Of a stretch of 56,046 nt of DNA, positions 8,640 to 17,715 are shown in pieces. This stretch comes from JBFIHF01 sp964411125. GTDB taxonomy: Bacteria; Myxococcota_A; Bradymonadia; Bradymonadales; Bradymonadaceae. The stretch lies in the NCBI GenBank assembly GCA_964411125.1, contig CAYPJU010000037.1, positions 1 to 56,046 of the forward strand, in the 5' to 3' direction. Below the pieces are notes generated by a model. That model had not been told where the DNA came from and made no database searches. It saw only the letters and a list, made by a program, of their open reading frames with translations. The first letter of the stretch is position 1, and every line of letters starts with the position of its first letter. The position numbers and the translations under genes were made by a program.

Positions 8640-9707
8640 ATGAATCACTTCCGCACGTTCTCGCTCGCCCCGCTCGTCGCCCTGGTCGCTCTCGGGTGCT
8701 CCCAGCCGACGGGTTCCAACGACTCCCTCGACGCCTCGAGCGGCGACGCCTCCATCGGCGCCGACATGGCGGCAACCTTCCCGGATCAGGGACGCGACGC
8801 CACGGTGTCGGTCGACCAGGACGGAGCGGGAGATGCCGACGTCGCCCTTCCGGTCGACGCGGCAGACGCGTCGTTGGTCGACATGGGTCCCGAGACGCTG
8901 CCGGCCGAAGACTACTGCGAGCTCTCCGTCGAGATGTTCTGCAGCTACTACATGCGCTGCGGACGGATGGCGGCCGACACGATGGAGGAATGCCGCGCGA
9001 CCTTTCTCGAGTCGTGCAACGAGATCTACGAGCCGCGGTACGCGAGTTACGTGGAGCGCGGGATGCTCGAGCTGTCGCGGGACGGGATGCAGGCTTGCGA
9101 GGCCCACCTGGCCGACGTCGCCTGCGAGCTGCAGGTGTTCGACCTCGATCTAGGATGCTCGGACATGTGGCAGGGGCAGGTTCCTCGAGGAGGAGCGTGC
9201 GCACCCGGTATCGGCAGTTTCGTGTGCGGCTCCGCCGACGTCTGCACGCTCGACCTCGACTTCTGCGGGACCTGCAAACCAGCCGCCCGGGTGGGTGAGG
9301 CGTGTGGAGGAGAGGTCCGGTGCGAGGATCTGGCGAGCTGTCGAGACGAGGTTTGCGTCGCCCGCGGGCAACACGGAGACGCATGTGACGACGCTTCGCC
9401 GTGCCGTGTCGGGGCCAACTGCCAGGGCGGCGTCTGCCGCAGCTACGACATCGTCGGGGTCGGCGAGCAGTGCGACCAGGCCCGCCGGTGCCAGTACAAG
9501 GCGGAGTGCCGCGGCGGGGTCTGCGTAGAGAGCGCGCTTCTCGGTGAACCCTGCATCGACCGAGGTTGCGCTTCGGGTTGGTGTGACGACGGTGTCTGCG
9601 CGGCGTTCGGAGCGGGCGGTGCAGCGTGTGATTCGCCGATGCAATGCCGTTCGCTGCAGTGTGAGGGCGGGGCCTGTGCCCCCGTCGAGCGCGCCTGCTT
9701 CGAGTGA
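8640..9707 (+). CDS. Cys-rich lipoprotein with Asp/Ser linker
   Basis: A 355-residue lipoprotein with signal peptide ending VALGC (about residue 20). A 65-residue linker rich in Asp, Ala, Ser and Gly follows, then a helical Cys-containing segment (YCELSVEMFCSYYMRCG), and then a chain of short Cys-rich modules of the form G-x-x-C-x(5-10)-C-x(3-6)-C (DACDDASPCRVGANCQGGVC, EQCDQARRCQYKAECRGGVC). This architecture is widespread among myxobacterial exported proteins of unknown function. The gene stands alone, divergent from the operon at 8247. The stop is followed by about 110 bp before the VWA lipoprotein. Confidence 0.88.
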   Translation: MNHFRTFSLAPLVALVALGCSQPTGSNDSLDASSGDASIGADMAATFPDQGRDATVSVDQDGAGDADVALPVDAADASLVDMGPETLPAEDYCELSVEMFCSYYMRCGRMAADTMEECRATFLESCNEIYEPRYASYVERGMLELSRDGMQACEAHLADVACELQVFDLDLGCSDMWQGQVPRGGACAPGIGSFVCGSADVCTLDLDFCGTCKPAARVGEACGGEVRCEDLASCRDEVCVARGQHGDACDDASPCRVGANCQGGVCRSYDIVGVGEQCDQARRCQYKAECRGGVCVESALLGEPCIDRGCASGWCDDGVCAAFGAGGAACDSPMQCRSLQCEGGACAPVERACFE

Positions 9708-9817
9708 TTCGGCAGCTCGTCAGCGTCAGATCTCGGCAGCGGGGGCGAATTCCTTCCATTTGGCCTTTGGGTGGAAACCCGGCAGAATGGGGCGAATCGA
9801 TGATTGCTGAGGTCTCC

Positions 9818-11320
9818 ATGAAACGTTTTTGTATCGGTCTTCTCGTCTGTGCCCTCGCCGCCGCCTGCGGCGATGGCACGAGCTCCACGACCCCGGCGAA
9901 CAACGGCTCCAACGGCGCCAACAACGGGTCCAACGGCGGCCCTAACAACGGGACGTCCCAGCAGGGGACGAACAACGGAACGATGGCGCCCGACCTCGAT
10001 GGTGACGGGCTCTCCGATGCCGACGAGCTGGCGCGCGGGACCGACCCCGCCAAACCGGACAGCGACGGTGACGGGTTGAGCGACGGCGAGGAGGTGGCGC
10101 TGGGGACGGACCCGCTCAGCACCGATTCCGACGGAGACGATCAGCTCGACGGCAGCGAGGTCCTGACCGGTTCGGATCCGACGGTGGCGGACGAAGCTTG
10201 TGGGCTCGAGCGCTACACGGCCAGCCTGGAGGAGAAGCCGGTCGACATCATCTTCGTGATCGACAACTCCGGCTCGATGACCGCCGAGATTCAGGGGGTC
10301 GAGACCAACGTCAACGTGAACTTCGCCGACATCATTCGCCAGAGCGGCCTCGATTTCCGTGTGATCCTGATCGCCCAGCACGGCAACTACCAGGATCAGA
10401 ATGTCTGCATCAGCGAGCCGCTCTCCGGAACGAACTGCTCTCCTGTTCCCGGCCAGCCGGTCAACACGTCGAACTTCTTCCACTACGATCTCGGGATCGG
10501 CAGCAGCAATTCGTTCCAGCGAATCCTCGAGAGCTGGGACGCGCCCGACCGTCACGGTTTCGCGCCGGACGGCTGGCGCGGTTGGCTGCGCGACGGCGCA
10601 TTCAAAGTGTTCGTCGAGATCACCGACGACGCGCCTCGCGGAGACCTCCCCAACGGCGGGGAGGCGACGGCGGAGAACTTCGAGCTCGCCCTCTTCGGCT
10701 TGCAGCCGTCGCACTTCGGCACGGCGGCGAAACGGAACTATCTCTGGCACTCGATCATCGGGCTGCGAGGCAACAATGGACAGGCCTGGCTGCCGGCCGA
10801 TCCGATCGTGACCGACGAGTGTCCGACGGGCGTGCGCCCCGCCGAGGAGTACCAGAAGCTCAGCATCGCCACCGGCGGTCTGCGCTACCCGGTGTGCGAC
10901 ATCGCCTCGTACGACGCCGTGTTCAACGAGATCGCGCAGGGGATCATCGAGCAGAGCCGGATCGGCTGCGAGCTCGAACTTCCGGAGGCCTCCGACGGCA
11001 CCGAGATCGATACGGCCACGCTGGTGCTGGAGTGGACCCCGACGCCGGCAGAACCGACGCGCTCCGTGCCGAAGGTCGAACAGGTCGCCTGCGCTGCGGG
11101 CGCGGCGTTCTACGTCCGGAACGACGACACGGTCGTGCTCTGCCCGACCTTCTGCGACGAAGTCTCGAACTCGACCGAGGGACGGCTGTCGATCCTGGCG
11201 GGTTGCCGCAGCGGCGAGGAATGCGTACCGACCTCCGCCGTGGAGTCGATCTGCGACGACGGCATCGACAACGATTGCGACGGGGCGATCGACCGCGAAG
11301 AGATCGAATGTATCCAGTAG
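9818..11320 (+). CDS. VWA-domain lipoprotein with calcium-repeat and MopE-like motifs
   Basis: A 500-residue lipoprotein. The start at 9818 is preferred over the in-frame ATG at 9800 because TGAGG lies just upstream and it gives a clean signal peptide ending LAAAC (residue 17). Order: NNG-type linker (about 27-55); three DxDxDGxxD calcium-binding repeats of thrombospondin-3 type (58-120); a von Willebrand A-like domain with an intact metal-binding start FVIDNSGSM (D149-x-S-x-S153); and a C-terminal MopE-like motif CDDGIDNDCDG. Such proteins are typically displayed on the outer surface and bind divalent cations, adhering to or sensing a partner. The stop (11318-11320) lies inside the 55-bp sequence duplicated around the first assembly gap. 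Confidence 0.9.
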   Translation: MKRFCIGLLVCALAAACGDGTSSTTPANNGSNGANNGSNGGPNNGTSQQGTNNGTMAPDLDGDGLSDADELARGTDPAKPDSDGDGLSDGEEVALGTDPLSTDSDGDDQLDGSEVLTGSDPTVADEACGLERYTASLEEKPVDIIFVIDNSGSMTAEIQGVETNVNVNFADIIRQSGLDFRVILIAQHGNYQDQNVCISEPLSGTNCSPVPGQPVNTSNFFHYDLGIGSSNSFQRILESWDAPDRHGFAPDGWRGWLRDGAFKVFVEITDDAPRGDLPNGGEATAENFELALFGLQPSHFGTAAKRNYLWHSIIGLRGNNGQAWLPADPIVTDECPTGVRPAEEYQKLSIATGGLRYPVCDIASYDAVFNEIAQGIIEQSRIGCELELPEASDGTEIDTATLVLEWTPTPAEPTRSVPKVEQVACAAGAAFYVRNDDTVVLCPTFCDEVSNSTEGRLSILAGCRSGEECVPTSAVESICDDGIDNDCDGAIDREEIECIQ

Positions 11321-11523
11321 CGAATGCACGGAGTGTCGCCATGCCTGCAGCCTGTAGCCTGTAGCCTGNNNNNNNNNNNNNNNNNNNNNNNNNNNNNNNN
11401 NNNNNNNNNNNNNNNNNNNNNNNNNNNNNNNNNNNNNNNNNNNNNNNNNNNNNNNNNNNNNNNNNNNNCCAGTAGCGAATGCACGGAGTGTCGCCATGCC
11501 TGCAGCCTGTAGCCTGTAGCCTG
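11314..11523. other. 100-N gap flanked by identical 55-bp copies (assembly artefact)
   Basis: Positions 11369-11468 are exactly 100 N. The 55 bases before the gap (11314-11368) are identical to the 55 bases after it (11469-11523). This pattern fits two contigs that end on the same k-mer and were joined with a fixed-length N string, so little or no real sequence need be missing. The gap sits inside a 7-bp tandem repeat, which is a plausible reason for the assembly break. Confidence 0.9.
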
Positions 11524-11550
11524 TAGCCTGCAGCCTGCAGCCTGCAGCCT
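11499..11550. repeat. 7-bp tandem repeat CCTG(C/T)AG
   Basis: Seven full units and a partial eighth of CCTGCAG/CCTGTAG lie in the spacer between the VWA lipoprotein and the gene at 11629. The order is C,T,T,T,C,C,C at the variable fifth position. The first 3.5 units are also present before the N gap at 11344-11368. It is one of four intergenic arrays in this window with a 7-bp period. True copy number is uncertain because the assembly broke here. Confidence 0.9.
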
Positions 11551-11628
11551 CACCTGGTGCATGACTTTCCGCTCGCGATTCCGCGTTCAGATTCACGTCG
11601 CTGGTTGGCATGAAACTGGACGACGAAA

Positions 11629-12339
11629 ATGCTGAAGAAACTCCTCTCCGCAGGCGAACTCGGGGATCTCCGGGCGCTGCTCTCTCCCGCGTTTTTCGAT
11701 GTGATGTCGGCCCGTGACATCGCCAAAGTCGGCAAGACGCTCGTGAGGAACTACCGGGACGACGAGCGTTTCGAGGCGCTCCGCGCCGACGTCGATCGCC
11801 TGCTTCGCGAAGAAGGGGTGGACCTGCATCTGGTCGAGCAGGTGGAGGGAGCGCCGCAGAACCCGGAAGCAGTGTTGGACCTCTACTTTCTTCAACTGTT
11901 CGAGCGGCCGGTCGCGCTGCTCGATCTGCGCCACGAGCGGTTCGGGCAGAACTCGACGGAGATGACGTGGGATCCGGTCCCGGCCTACTACGAGTGGGAT
12001 CCGGAGTTCATCGCCGCGCTGCGAGACGTTTACAGGTCCTACTATTCAGGCGACGACGATCGCTTCGAGGCGGCGGTCGAACGACTCGGGCTGCGCGGTA
12101 TGTCCGACGTCTTCCGCCAGCACTTCGGCGGCGGCGATCAGTCGGCCGTGGCGTTCGAGCTCGCCGGGTTCACCGAGACGTTCCGCACGATCCTCGAACG
12201 CTGCGAAAAGGAGGGGATTGCGCTGCATCGTGATTTCGGTCCGCTCGGTATCTACCTGGCCTCGCTCTACGAGCACTTGGAGGAGGCGGGCGGCACCTAT
12301 GACGTGCGGGCGGCCGCGACTCGGGCGATGTCGACCTGA
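11629..12339 (+). CDS. Conserved-looking hypothetical protein paired with an AAA+ ATPase
   Basis: A 236-residue, mostly alpha-helical, soluble protein with no signal peptide and no family recognised. It contains an acidic and aromatic stretch (PVPAYYEWDPEFIAALRDVY, about 124-143) and a Gly/Asp loop (HFGGGDQSAVAF). The ATPase gene begins 87 bp later on the same strand, so the two are probably one transcription unit. By analogy with other ATPase-partner pairs it could be an adaptor or substrate, but nothing in its sequence proves this. Confidence 0.8.
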   Translation: MLKKLLSAGELGDLRALLSPAFFDVMSARDIAKVGKTLVRNYRDDERFEALRADVDRLLREEGVDLHLVEQVEGAPQNPEAVLDLYFLQLFERPVALLDLRHERFGQNSTEMTWDPVPAYYEWDPEFIAALRDVYRSYYSGDDDRFEAAVERLGLRGMSDVFRQHFGGGDQSAVAFELAGFTETFRTILERCEKEGIALHRDFGPLGIYLASLYEHLEEAGGTYDVRAAATRAMST

Positions 12340-12426
12340 CCGTCGGAACCGTGAGCAGTCCCGCCTCTCGCCCGAGCGCACACCTCCGTGCTAACTCTCG
12401 ATGGCACCCCATTGCGAGACGCGGCG

Positions 12427-13851
12427 ATGACCGACACCCCGTACGAATCCGACCTCGAGTATCTGGAGGAAGAGCTCCAGTGGATCGAGCTGCGCTGCAA
12501 GCGCATCATCCTGAAGCGCGTGATCAAAGACATGTCGGCCGACGAGGAGCCGGGCATGTTCTACCACGAGAACTACTACGGTCCGCTCGACGACTCCGTG
12601 GAAGCGCTGATCGCCCGGCGCGACCGGCTCGAGAAGCAAGAGCGCAAGATGCGCATGCGGATCGATTCTCGGCTCAGCATCAGCCGGGAGGCGGGTGTGA
12701 TGGTCGCCGTCGATCGTCTCGTCGACCTCTATGACCTCACGGACTTCGATCGCACGGTGCTGCTGCTCGCCGCATCGGTCACCTTCTCGCGGCGTTTCGT
12801 GCAGCTCTTCGGCCGCATCTGGAACGGGTACGAAGCGCTGATCGTCGAGACGGTCTTCAGTTTCTGCGAGCTTTCGTTCGCGGAGCGAATCGAGCACCTG
12901 AAGCTCTTCAGCCATCAGGGCAAACTGTTCCATCACGAGCTCGTTTCGGTGAACTTCGGGGCGCGGATCCAGTCGCCGCCGGATCTACTGGACGCGCAAC
13001 TGCGGATTTCGAACCGGACGTTCGATTACATCGTCGGTGACGACCACTTCATGGACGAGTTCATGGAGTTCTCTTCCGTCGAGGAGCCGCGTGCCCGCTT
13101 CGAGCAGGTCGTGCTCGACCCGCGGGACAAGGACCGGATCAAGTCGGTCGTCGAACGTCACGACCTCTACCTCGCCAAGCGCGCGGAGTGGGGCTTCGAC
13201 GACATCATCGCCTACGGCAAGGGGATCTTGATGCTCTTCTACGGCAAGCCGGGGACGGGCAAAACGATGACCGCGCACGCCGTCGCGGCAGAACTCGACA
13301 TGAAGATTCTCAACGTCGACATCCCGACGTTCGTGAACCACTTCGACGCGCAGCGCTTCTTGCCGGCGCTCTTTCGCGAGGCTCGTATGCAGAATGCGAT
13401 CTTGTTCTTCGACGAGTGCGAGGCGCTCTTCGCCGCCCGGTCGCAAGGCAATCCGTTGATGACGCTGCTCTTGACGGAGATCGAACGTTTCGAGGGTGTC
13501 GCGATCCTCGCGACGAACCTACCGCAGCAGCTCGACGACGCGCTCGATCGCCGCATCCTGGTGCGGGTGGAGTTTCCCGAACCCGACGTCGAGGCGCGGG
13601 CGGCCATCTGGAAGAAGCACCTGCCCGAGGCGGCGCCCATTGCGGACGATGTCGACGTCGCGGTGCTCGCGGAGCGTTACGAACTGACCGGTGGCTACAT
13701 CAAGAACGCCGTCTTGATGGCTGTGGCAGAGGCAATCCATCGCGGCGGGCCGCAAGAGGAGATGCAGATCACGATGGCTGCGCTCGACCAGGCCGCCGCG
13801 GACCAGACGGTCCGCGTCCGTTCGATCGACGACAGCGAAGCGGAGGGATGA
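12427..13851 (+). CDS. AAA+ family ATPase
   Basis: A 474-residue cytoplasmic AAA+ ATPase. Start 12427 (ATG) is preferred to an in-frame GTG at 12388. The N-terminal 200 residues are helical and charged and contain a segment (DFDRTVLLLAASV) reminiscent of the winged-helix region that precedes the AAA module in some bacterial remodelling ATPases. The AAA core shows Walker A GKPGTGKT (273-280), Walker B AILFFDEC (324-331), sensor 1 AILATN (about 361-366) and a basic arginine-finger-like segment DDALDRRIL. A single AAA module suggests a ring-forming remodeller of a protein complex. No substrate can be named; the partner at 11629-12339 is the obvious candidate. Confidence 0.9.
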   Translation: MTDTPYESDLEYLEEELQWIELRCKRIILKRVIKDMSADEEPGMFYHENYYGPLDDSVEALIARRDRLEKQERKMRMRIDSRLSISREAGVMVAVDRLVDLYDLTDFDRTVLLLAASVTFSRRFVQLFGRIWNGYEALIVETVFSFCELSFAERIEHLKLFSHQGKLFHHELVSVNFGARIQSPPDLLDAQLRISNRTFDYIVGDDHFMDEFMEFSSVEEPRARFEQVVLDPRDKDRIKSVVERHDLYLAKRAEWGFDDIIAYGKGILMLFYGKPGTGKTMTAHAVAAELDMKILNVDIPTFVNHFDAQRFLPALFREARMQNAILFFDECEALFAARSQGNPLMTLLLTEIERFEGVAILATNLPQQLDDALDRRILVRVEFPEPDVEARAAIWKKHLPEAAPIADDVDVAVLAERYELTGGYIKNAVLMAVAEAIHRGGPQEEMQITMAALDQAAADQTVRVRSIDDSEAEG

Positions 13852-13936
13852 GCTTGCCGGGTGTTTCAGCACCTTTCAGTTGAACCACGGGACAGGCTCC
13901 GGCACGTTGGGGCCCGGCTAGGAGTTGGTTTTCCAA

Positions 13937-15484
13937 ATGGTGAATGAAATGAGCAGATACGGTTTCCAATGGGGAGTTCTGGTGGGGGCGGCAGTCCTCG
14001 TAGCCGCCGGATGTGGCAACTCCGTCGACAAGAAGCGCGACTCGCCGGTCAACAACGCTACCAACAACGGCTCGACCAACGCGGGGGGATCGAACAACGG
14101 CGCAACGAATAACGGTGCGACGAACAACGGCGCAACGAATAACGGTGCGACGAACAACGGCGCGACGAACAACGGCGCGACGAACAACGGTCCGACGAAC
14201 AACGGCGGGACGAACAACGGCGGGACGAACAACGGCGGGACGAACAACGGCGGAGGTTGCTTCGTCGACGCCGACGGCGACGGCTACGGGGATGCACAGT
14301 TCGATGGCGATTGTTCGGGGGATGGCTACGCGTCGCGCGGCGGCGACTGCGATGACTCGGACAGGTCGATCAGCCCGGGAGAGACGGCAGACGCGTGCGA
14401 TGGCATCGATCGCGACTGTTCGGGCGCGTGGGCGCCGAGCGTTCCCACTGTCTGCACTTCCATCCAGATCGCGCTCGACCAGGCCGCGGCGGCGGACTTC
14501 GACGGCGTCGTAGAGGTGGGGCCGGGGACGTACCGTGAAGCCATCGTGTTTCCCGGTACCGGGCTGACCCTGCGTGGCGCCGGTGCCGGGTCCACCACGA
14601 TCGACGGAACTGGCAAGGGTACCTCTACCGTGACCTTCCCGCCCGGCTCGGCAGACGGGTTCGAGGGTTTCACGGTCACCGGTGGAGAAGGGACCACGCA
14701 ATCCGAAGAAGAGGCCTGTCAGGGAGGGGGTATCTTCGCGAACGACAGCAGTCCCACTCTCCGAAACCTGATCGTCGAGGGGAACGAAGCTTACTGTGGA
14801 GGAGTGTTCGACGCCTACGGCGGAGGCATCAGCCTCTTCTTGTCGAACGCGGTGGTGGAAAATGTCGTGGTCCGCGACAACTACTCTGCGCGTGCGGGTG
14901 GCGGTATCGCCACCTTCAATGCGAGCCCCACTCTCCGTTGGCTACGCGTCTACTCGAACGAGGCGGATCTCGATGGTGGGGGGCTGCACGTCTACGGTGG
15001 CAACCCCGTGCTGACCAACTCGGCGTTCGTGGACAATCTGTCGGGAGTCGGGGGTGGGGTTCACGTCCAGTCGACCGCCGTCGCGTTCCAGAACCTTCAT
15101 CTGTCGAACAACGACGCGTACGACGGATCGGCGTTCGCGTGCCGAAGCTGCACGGGGTCTCTTCGCTCGACCAACTTCGCCTACAACGAGGGGGGAGGCA
15201 GGGTAGTGGAGACGAGAGGAACCTCTTCCCTGACGATAAGCTACAGTAACTTCTATCAGAACGATGACGTCACTCTCGGGGTCGACGTCGTGCAGCAGGG
15301 TAACATCTCGGTGGCGCCTGCTCTCACGTCGACGGCCGGTGACGTGGCGACGTGGGACCTGACTCCCTTGCCGAATTCGGGGTTGATCGACGCCGGAGAC
15401 CCGACCGCGCGAGACCCGGACCAATCGCGAGCCGACATCGGAGCCCACGGCGGGCCGGACGGCGATTGGCCCGCGGCACCGTGA
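13937..15484 (+). CDS. NNG-linker lipoprotein with MopE-like motif and beta-helix domain
   Basis: A 515-residue lipoprotein. The start is taken as the ATG at 13937, after an AGGAG; an ATG at 13949 is possible. The signal peptide ends VLVAAGC and is followed by an unusually regular linker of about ten NNGAT/NNGGT units (residues about 40-105). Next comes a MopE-like acidic segment (CFVDADGDGYGD, CDDSD, CDGIDRDCSG). The rest is a right-handed parallel beta-helix: many short G-G-G/I and N-x-x-V-x-x-N turns, a pectin-lyase-like fold. It ends with the DAGDP...SRADIGAHGG motif typical of bacterial surface beta-helix proteins. No catalytic residues for polysaccharide lyase activity are evident, so it may bind or cleave an extracellular polymer. 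Confidence 0.9.
   Translation: MVNEMSRYGFQWGVLVGAAVLVAAGCGNSVDKKRDSPVNNATNNGSTNAGGSNNGATNNGATNNGATNNGATNNGATNNGATNNGPTNNGGTNNGGTNNGGTNNGGGCFVDADGDGYGDAQFDGDCSGDGYASRGGDCDDSDRSISPGETADACDGIDRDCSGAWAPSVPTVCTSIQIALDQAAAADFDGVVEVGPGTYREAIVFPGTGLTLRGAGAGSTTIDGTGKGTSTVTFPPGSADGFEGFTVTGGEGTTQSEEEACQGGGIFANDSSPTLRNLIVEGNEAYCGGVFDAYGGGISLFLSNAVVENVVVRDNYSARAGGGIATFNASPTLRWLRVYSNEADLDGGGLHVYGGNPVLTNSAFVDNLSGVGGGVHVQSTAVAFQNLHLSNNDAYDGSAFACRSCTGSLRSTNFAYNEGGGRVVETRGTSSLTISYSNFYQNDDVTLGVDVVQQGNISVAPALTSTAGDVATWDLTPLPNSGLIDAGDPTARDPDQSRADIGAHGGPDGDWPAAP
14095..14250 (+). repeat. 15-bp in-gene repeat encoding NNGAT/NNGGT
   Basis: About ten near-identical 15-bp units of the type GCGACGAACAACGGC encode the Asn-Asn-Gly-Ala/Gly-Thr linker of the lipoprotein at 13937-15484. 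The near identity of the DNA, and alternation between two codon variants (AATAACGGT and AACAACGGC), point to recent slippage or recombination within the array. Length polymorphism between strains would be expected. Confidence 0.85.
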
Positions 15485-15556
15485 GTTCGAGGGGCGGTTC
15501 GCTGGTCCGTCGCCGCACAACCTGCCACAATCCCCGCCCACTTCACGGGTGTTCCC

Positions 15557-16411
15557 ATGCGCAAACTCTTCACGATCATCCTCCTCGGCTTTCTCGCCTC
15601 ATGTTCGGGGCCCGAATCGTCGGGGTCCGACGCGGGGCCCCTCGACATGTCGACCTCGGTGGACCTCGGGGGTATGGACACCGGTCGTTCGGACGTCGGC
15701 TCGGAAGATACTGGAGACGGCCCTCCCGATCTCGGTCGTCTCGATGCGGGTAGGCTGGACGTCGGCGCGGAGGACTCCGGGGCGGGCGATCTCGGAGCGC
15801 CGGCCGGTCGCCTCGGGACGATCAGCGGAGACTGCGGCGTCCTCGACGACGAGCTGGTCAGTATGCAGCCCGACTACTTTGCGTCTGCGATCGACTTTGC
15901 GATGGATCCATACGACGACGCCGACCTGGAGCGTCTGAGCGCAGGCGGACAAGAGATTGTGGCCGACGGTAACGCGGGAGGGAGCTCTCTGCTGTCCGAA
16001 GTCTTCGCCTTCGAAGTACTCCAACGCTGCGAGGGGGCGGTGTTGCTCAAGACTGAGACCGAAGTGCTCTACACCGACCCCTCTGGAAAACTCACCGACC
16101 TCCTGGTGGAGATCGACGGGGTGAAGATCGGCGTGAGCGTCACGCGCGCCGTCGGGTTTCCGCGAGAGGACCCCTACACCGAACAGCAGGCGACCGACCT
16201 CTTGACCGACAAGCTTCTGGACGTTCAGGCGAGCTCGACAAACGTGGCCGAGGCCGACCGTTGGGAGAAGCAGATTCTCCACGTCCTGGCTTACGCGCCG
16301 GAACATGGCGAGTCGCTCAGGACGGCCTACGCCGCGCTCGGGAGCGACGTGAAGTCCGATACGGTCGTGTGGGTCACCGTCACCGACGGCGACGACATGT
16401 TTTTGTACTGA
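15557..16411 (+). CDS. Lipoprotein with long Asp/Gly/Ser linker
   Basis: A 284-residue lipoprotein; signal peptide ends FLASC (residue 16). The next 70 residues are a repetitive acidic linker (DLGG, DTG, DVG, DLGRLDAG). The C-terminal 180 residues form a compact mixed alpha/beta domain with a single Cys pair (GDCGVLDDE, QRCEGAVLL) and no catalytic motif recognised. It starts 72 bp after the beta-helix lipoprotein on the same strand. The stop lies 39 bp from that of the convergent gene at 16451. Function unknown. Confidence 0.85.
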   Translation: MRKLFTIILLGFLASCSGPESSGSDAGPLDMSTSVDLGGMDTGRSDVGSEDTGDGPPDLGRLDAGRLDVGAEDSGAGDLGAPAGRLGTISGDCGVLDDELVSMQPDYFASAIDFAMDPYDDADLERLSAGGQEIVADGNAGGSSLLSEVFAFEVLQRCEGAVLLKTETEVLYTDPSGKLTDLLVEIDGVKIGVSVTRAVGFPREDPYTEQQATDLLTDKLLDVQASSTNVAEADRWEKQILHVLAYAPEHGESLRTAYAALGSDVKSDTVVWVTVTDGDDMFLY

Positions 16412-16450
16412 GCGGGGCTCGTTCCGGGGACCTCCGCTCCGCTCGGTGCG

Positions 16451-17545
16451 TCAGATGCACTGAGCGGTAGGGGCGGCCTGCGCGTGAGGACAGTGCGTGT
16501 TCGGGTTCGCGGTGTCGGAGACGTCCGCGGCAGCTCCGAGGTGGTAAAGTCGGCAGGCGAGCGAATCTCCCGACGTGTCGCCGGGGGTTCCGGGGGCGAA
16601 CGTTGCGCACTGGGTGAAGCAATCCTCTGCGTCGTCGTACGCCGTGACGTTCGCGTTGAAGTTGCAGGTCCACATCCACCCGTGACAGTACTGCTCACAG
16701 TCGGTGGCGGGGGCTGCGGCTCGCGTCAGCGTGAATGTCGTGGTCGTCGCTTTGCTGCGAATCCGCAGCGTGGTGCCGTCCGTCTCGAAATCCCAGTCCT
16801 CGGTCTCTTGCGAGTAGCCGTCCGCGGTCTTTTCGAGCCAGGTCTCCGTGAACGTTCCGTCGGCGGAGTCGCTCAGTTCGCTGTGCAAACCAAAGCCGAA
16901 ATTTCCGGTGAGTCCGCACAGGCAGTCGCCGACGGTGGGTGGTTCGTCGGCGCAGTTCGCGACGACGTCGGGAGCCGACGCCTCCATCAGGTTCGCGACT
17001 CCGTCGCAAGTGCCGCCCCCGAGATCGTTCGTGCACGTCGCCGGTACGTAGATTTGAGCCGCCCAATCGCCTTCGAAGCGGCCGACGGCCGTGTTGTCGT
17101 CACGCACGTGGAGAGGCCCGGAGAGGTTCATGACCTCGTAGGACGTCAGCACCCCGGTGGGGCAAAGTTCCTCGAGCAGCTCGAACTGATTCACTCCCCA
17201 GCAGGCGGCGTCCGCCTCCCACGTGCCGACGAGGTCCGCCACACTTCCGGCGGGCGTCAGATCATCGGGGCAGGTGAAGTCGTGCGCCGTGTACGTGTTG
17301 GTTCCGGTCGTGTTGTTGCCCGCCGTGCCGTTCGAGTTGTTGTTGCTCCCGGTGCCATTGTTCGTCGCGTTGTTGGTGTCGGTGCCGTTCGTGCCGTTCG
17401 AGGTCCCGTTGTTGGTCGCGCCGTTGTTGGTCGCGCCGTTGTTGGTGGCGCCGTTGTTGGTGGCGCCCCCACCGTTGTTGCCTCCGCAGGCAGTCGCGAG
17501 AGAAGCTGCGGCGATGGCGGACATGACTCGTACTTTGATGTTCAT
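16451..17545 (-). CDS. NNG-linker lipoprotein
   Basis: A 364-residue lipoprotein with signal peptide ending SLATAC. An Asn/Gly/Thr-rich linker of about 65 residues follows (GATNNGATNNGATNNG, then NGTxxN units). A lipocalin-like beta-rich domain comes next, beginning GTWEADAACW and ending with TLRIRSKATTTTFTL, then a C-terminal Cys-rich helical tail (CEQYCHGWMWTC...). The GTW opening and alternating beta pattern suggest a small-molecule binding barrel, but this is inference. It is the downstream neighbour of the STAND regulator, separated by 170 bp that contain a strong hairpin. Confidence 0.87.
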   Translation of the reverse strand: MNIKVRVMSAIAAASLATACGGNNGGGATNNGATNNGATNNGATNNGTSNGTNGTDTNNATNNGTGSNNNSNGTAGNNTTGTNTYTAHDFTCPDDLTPAGSVADLVGTWEADAACWGVNQFELLEELCPTGVLTSYEVMNLSGPLHVRDDNTAVGRFEGDWAAQIYVPATCTNDLGGGTCDGVANLMEASAPDVVANCADEPPTVGDCLCGLTGNFGFGLHSELSDSADGTFTETWLEKTADGYSQETEDWDFETDGTTLRIRSKATTTTFTLTRAAAPATDCEQYCHGWMWTCNFNANVTAYDDAEDCFTQCATFAPGTPGDTSGDSLACRLYHLGAAADVSDTANPNTHCPHAQAAPTAQCI

Positions 17546-17583
17546 CTCGTGCTCCGTGGCCGAACGACGGTTTGTCGAGGGGG

Positions 17584-17614
17584 TGGAGGACGAGCCCCCC
17601 GGCCTCGTCCTCCA
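17584..17614. promoter_or_regulatory. 11-bp hairpin upstream of the lipoprotein gene
   Basis: A perfect inverted repeat TGGAGGACGAG / CTCGTCCTCCA with a 9-nt C/G loop lies 39 bp before the start codon of the gene at 17545 and about 100 bp after the stop of the regulator at 17716. It could terminate the regulator transcript or act as a leader structure. No T-run follows on the minus strand. Confidence 0.45.
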
Positions 17615-17715
17615 AAGGTTGAATAGAATGGAGCCACACTAGGAGAAGAACGAATTGCTTCAGAGGAAAGAAACCGGAAAGAAACTCTGAGCGGCCGAAA
17701 GTCCGCTCTCTCCCC

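Noticed and set aside
9443..11611. A 722-codon minus-strand frame running through the first N gap
   Set aside because: It is antisense to the VWA lipoprotein, reads through 100 N and the 7-bp repeat, and has no recognisable domain.
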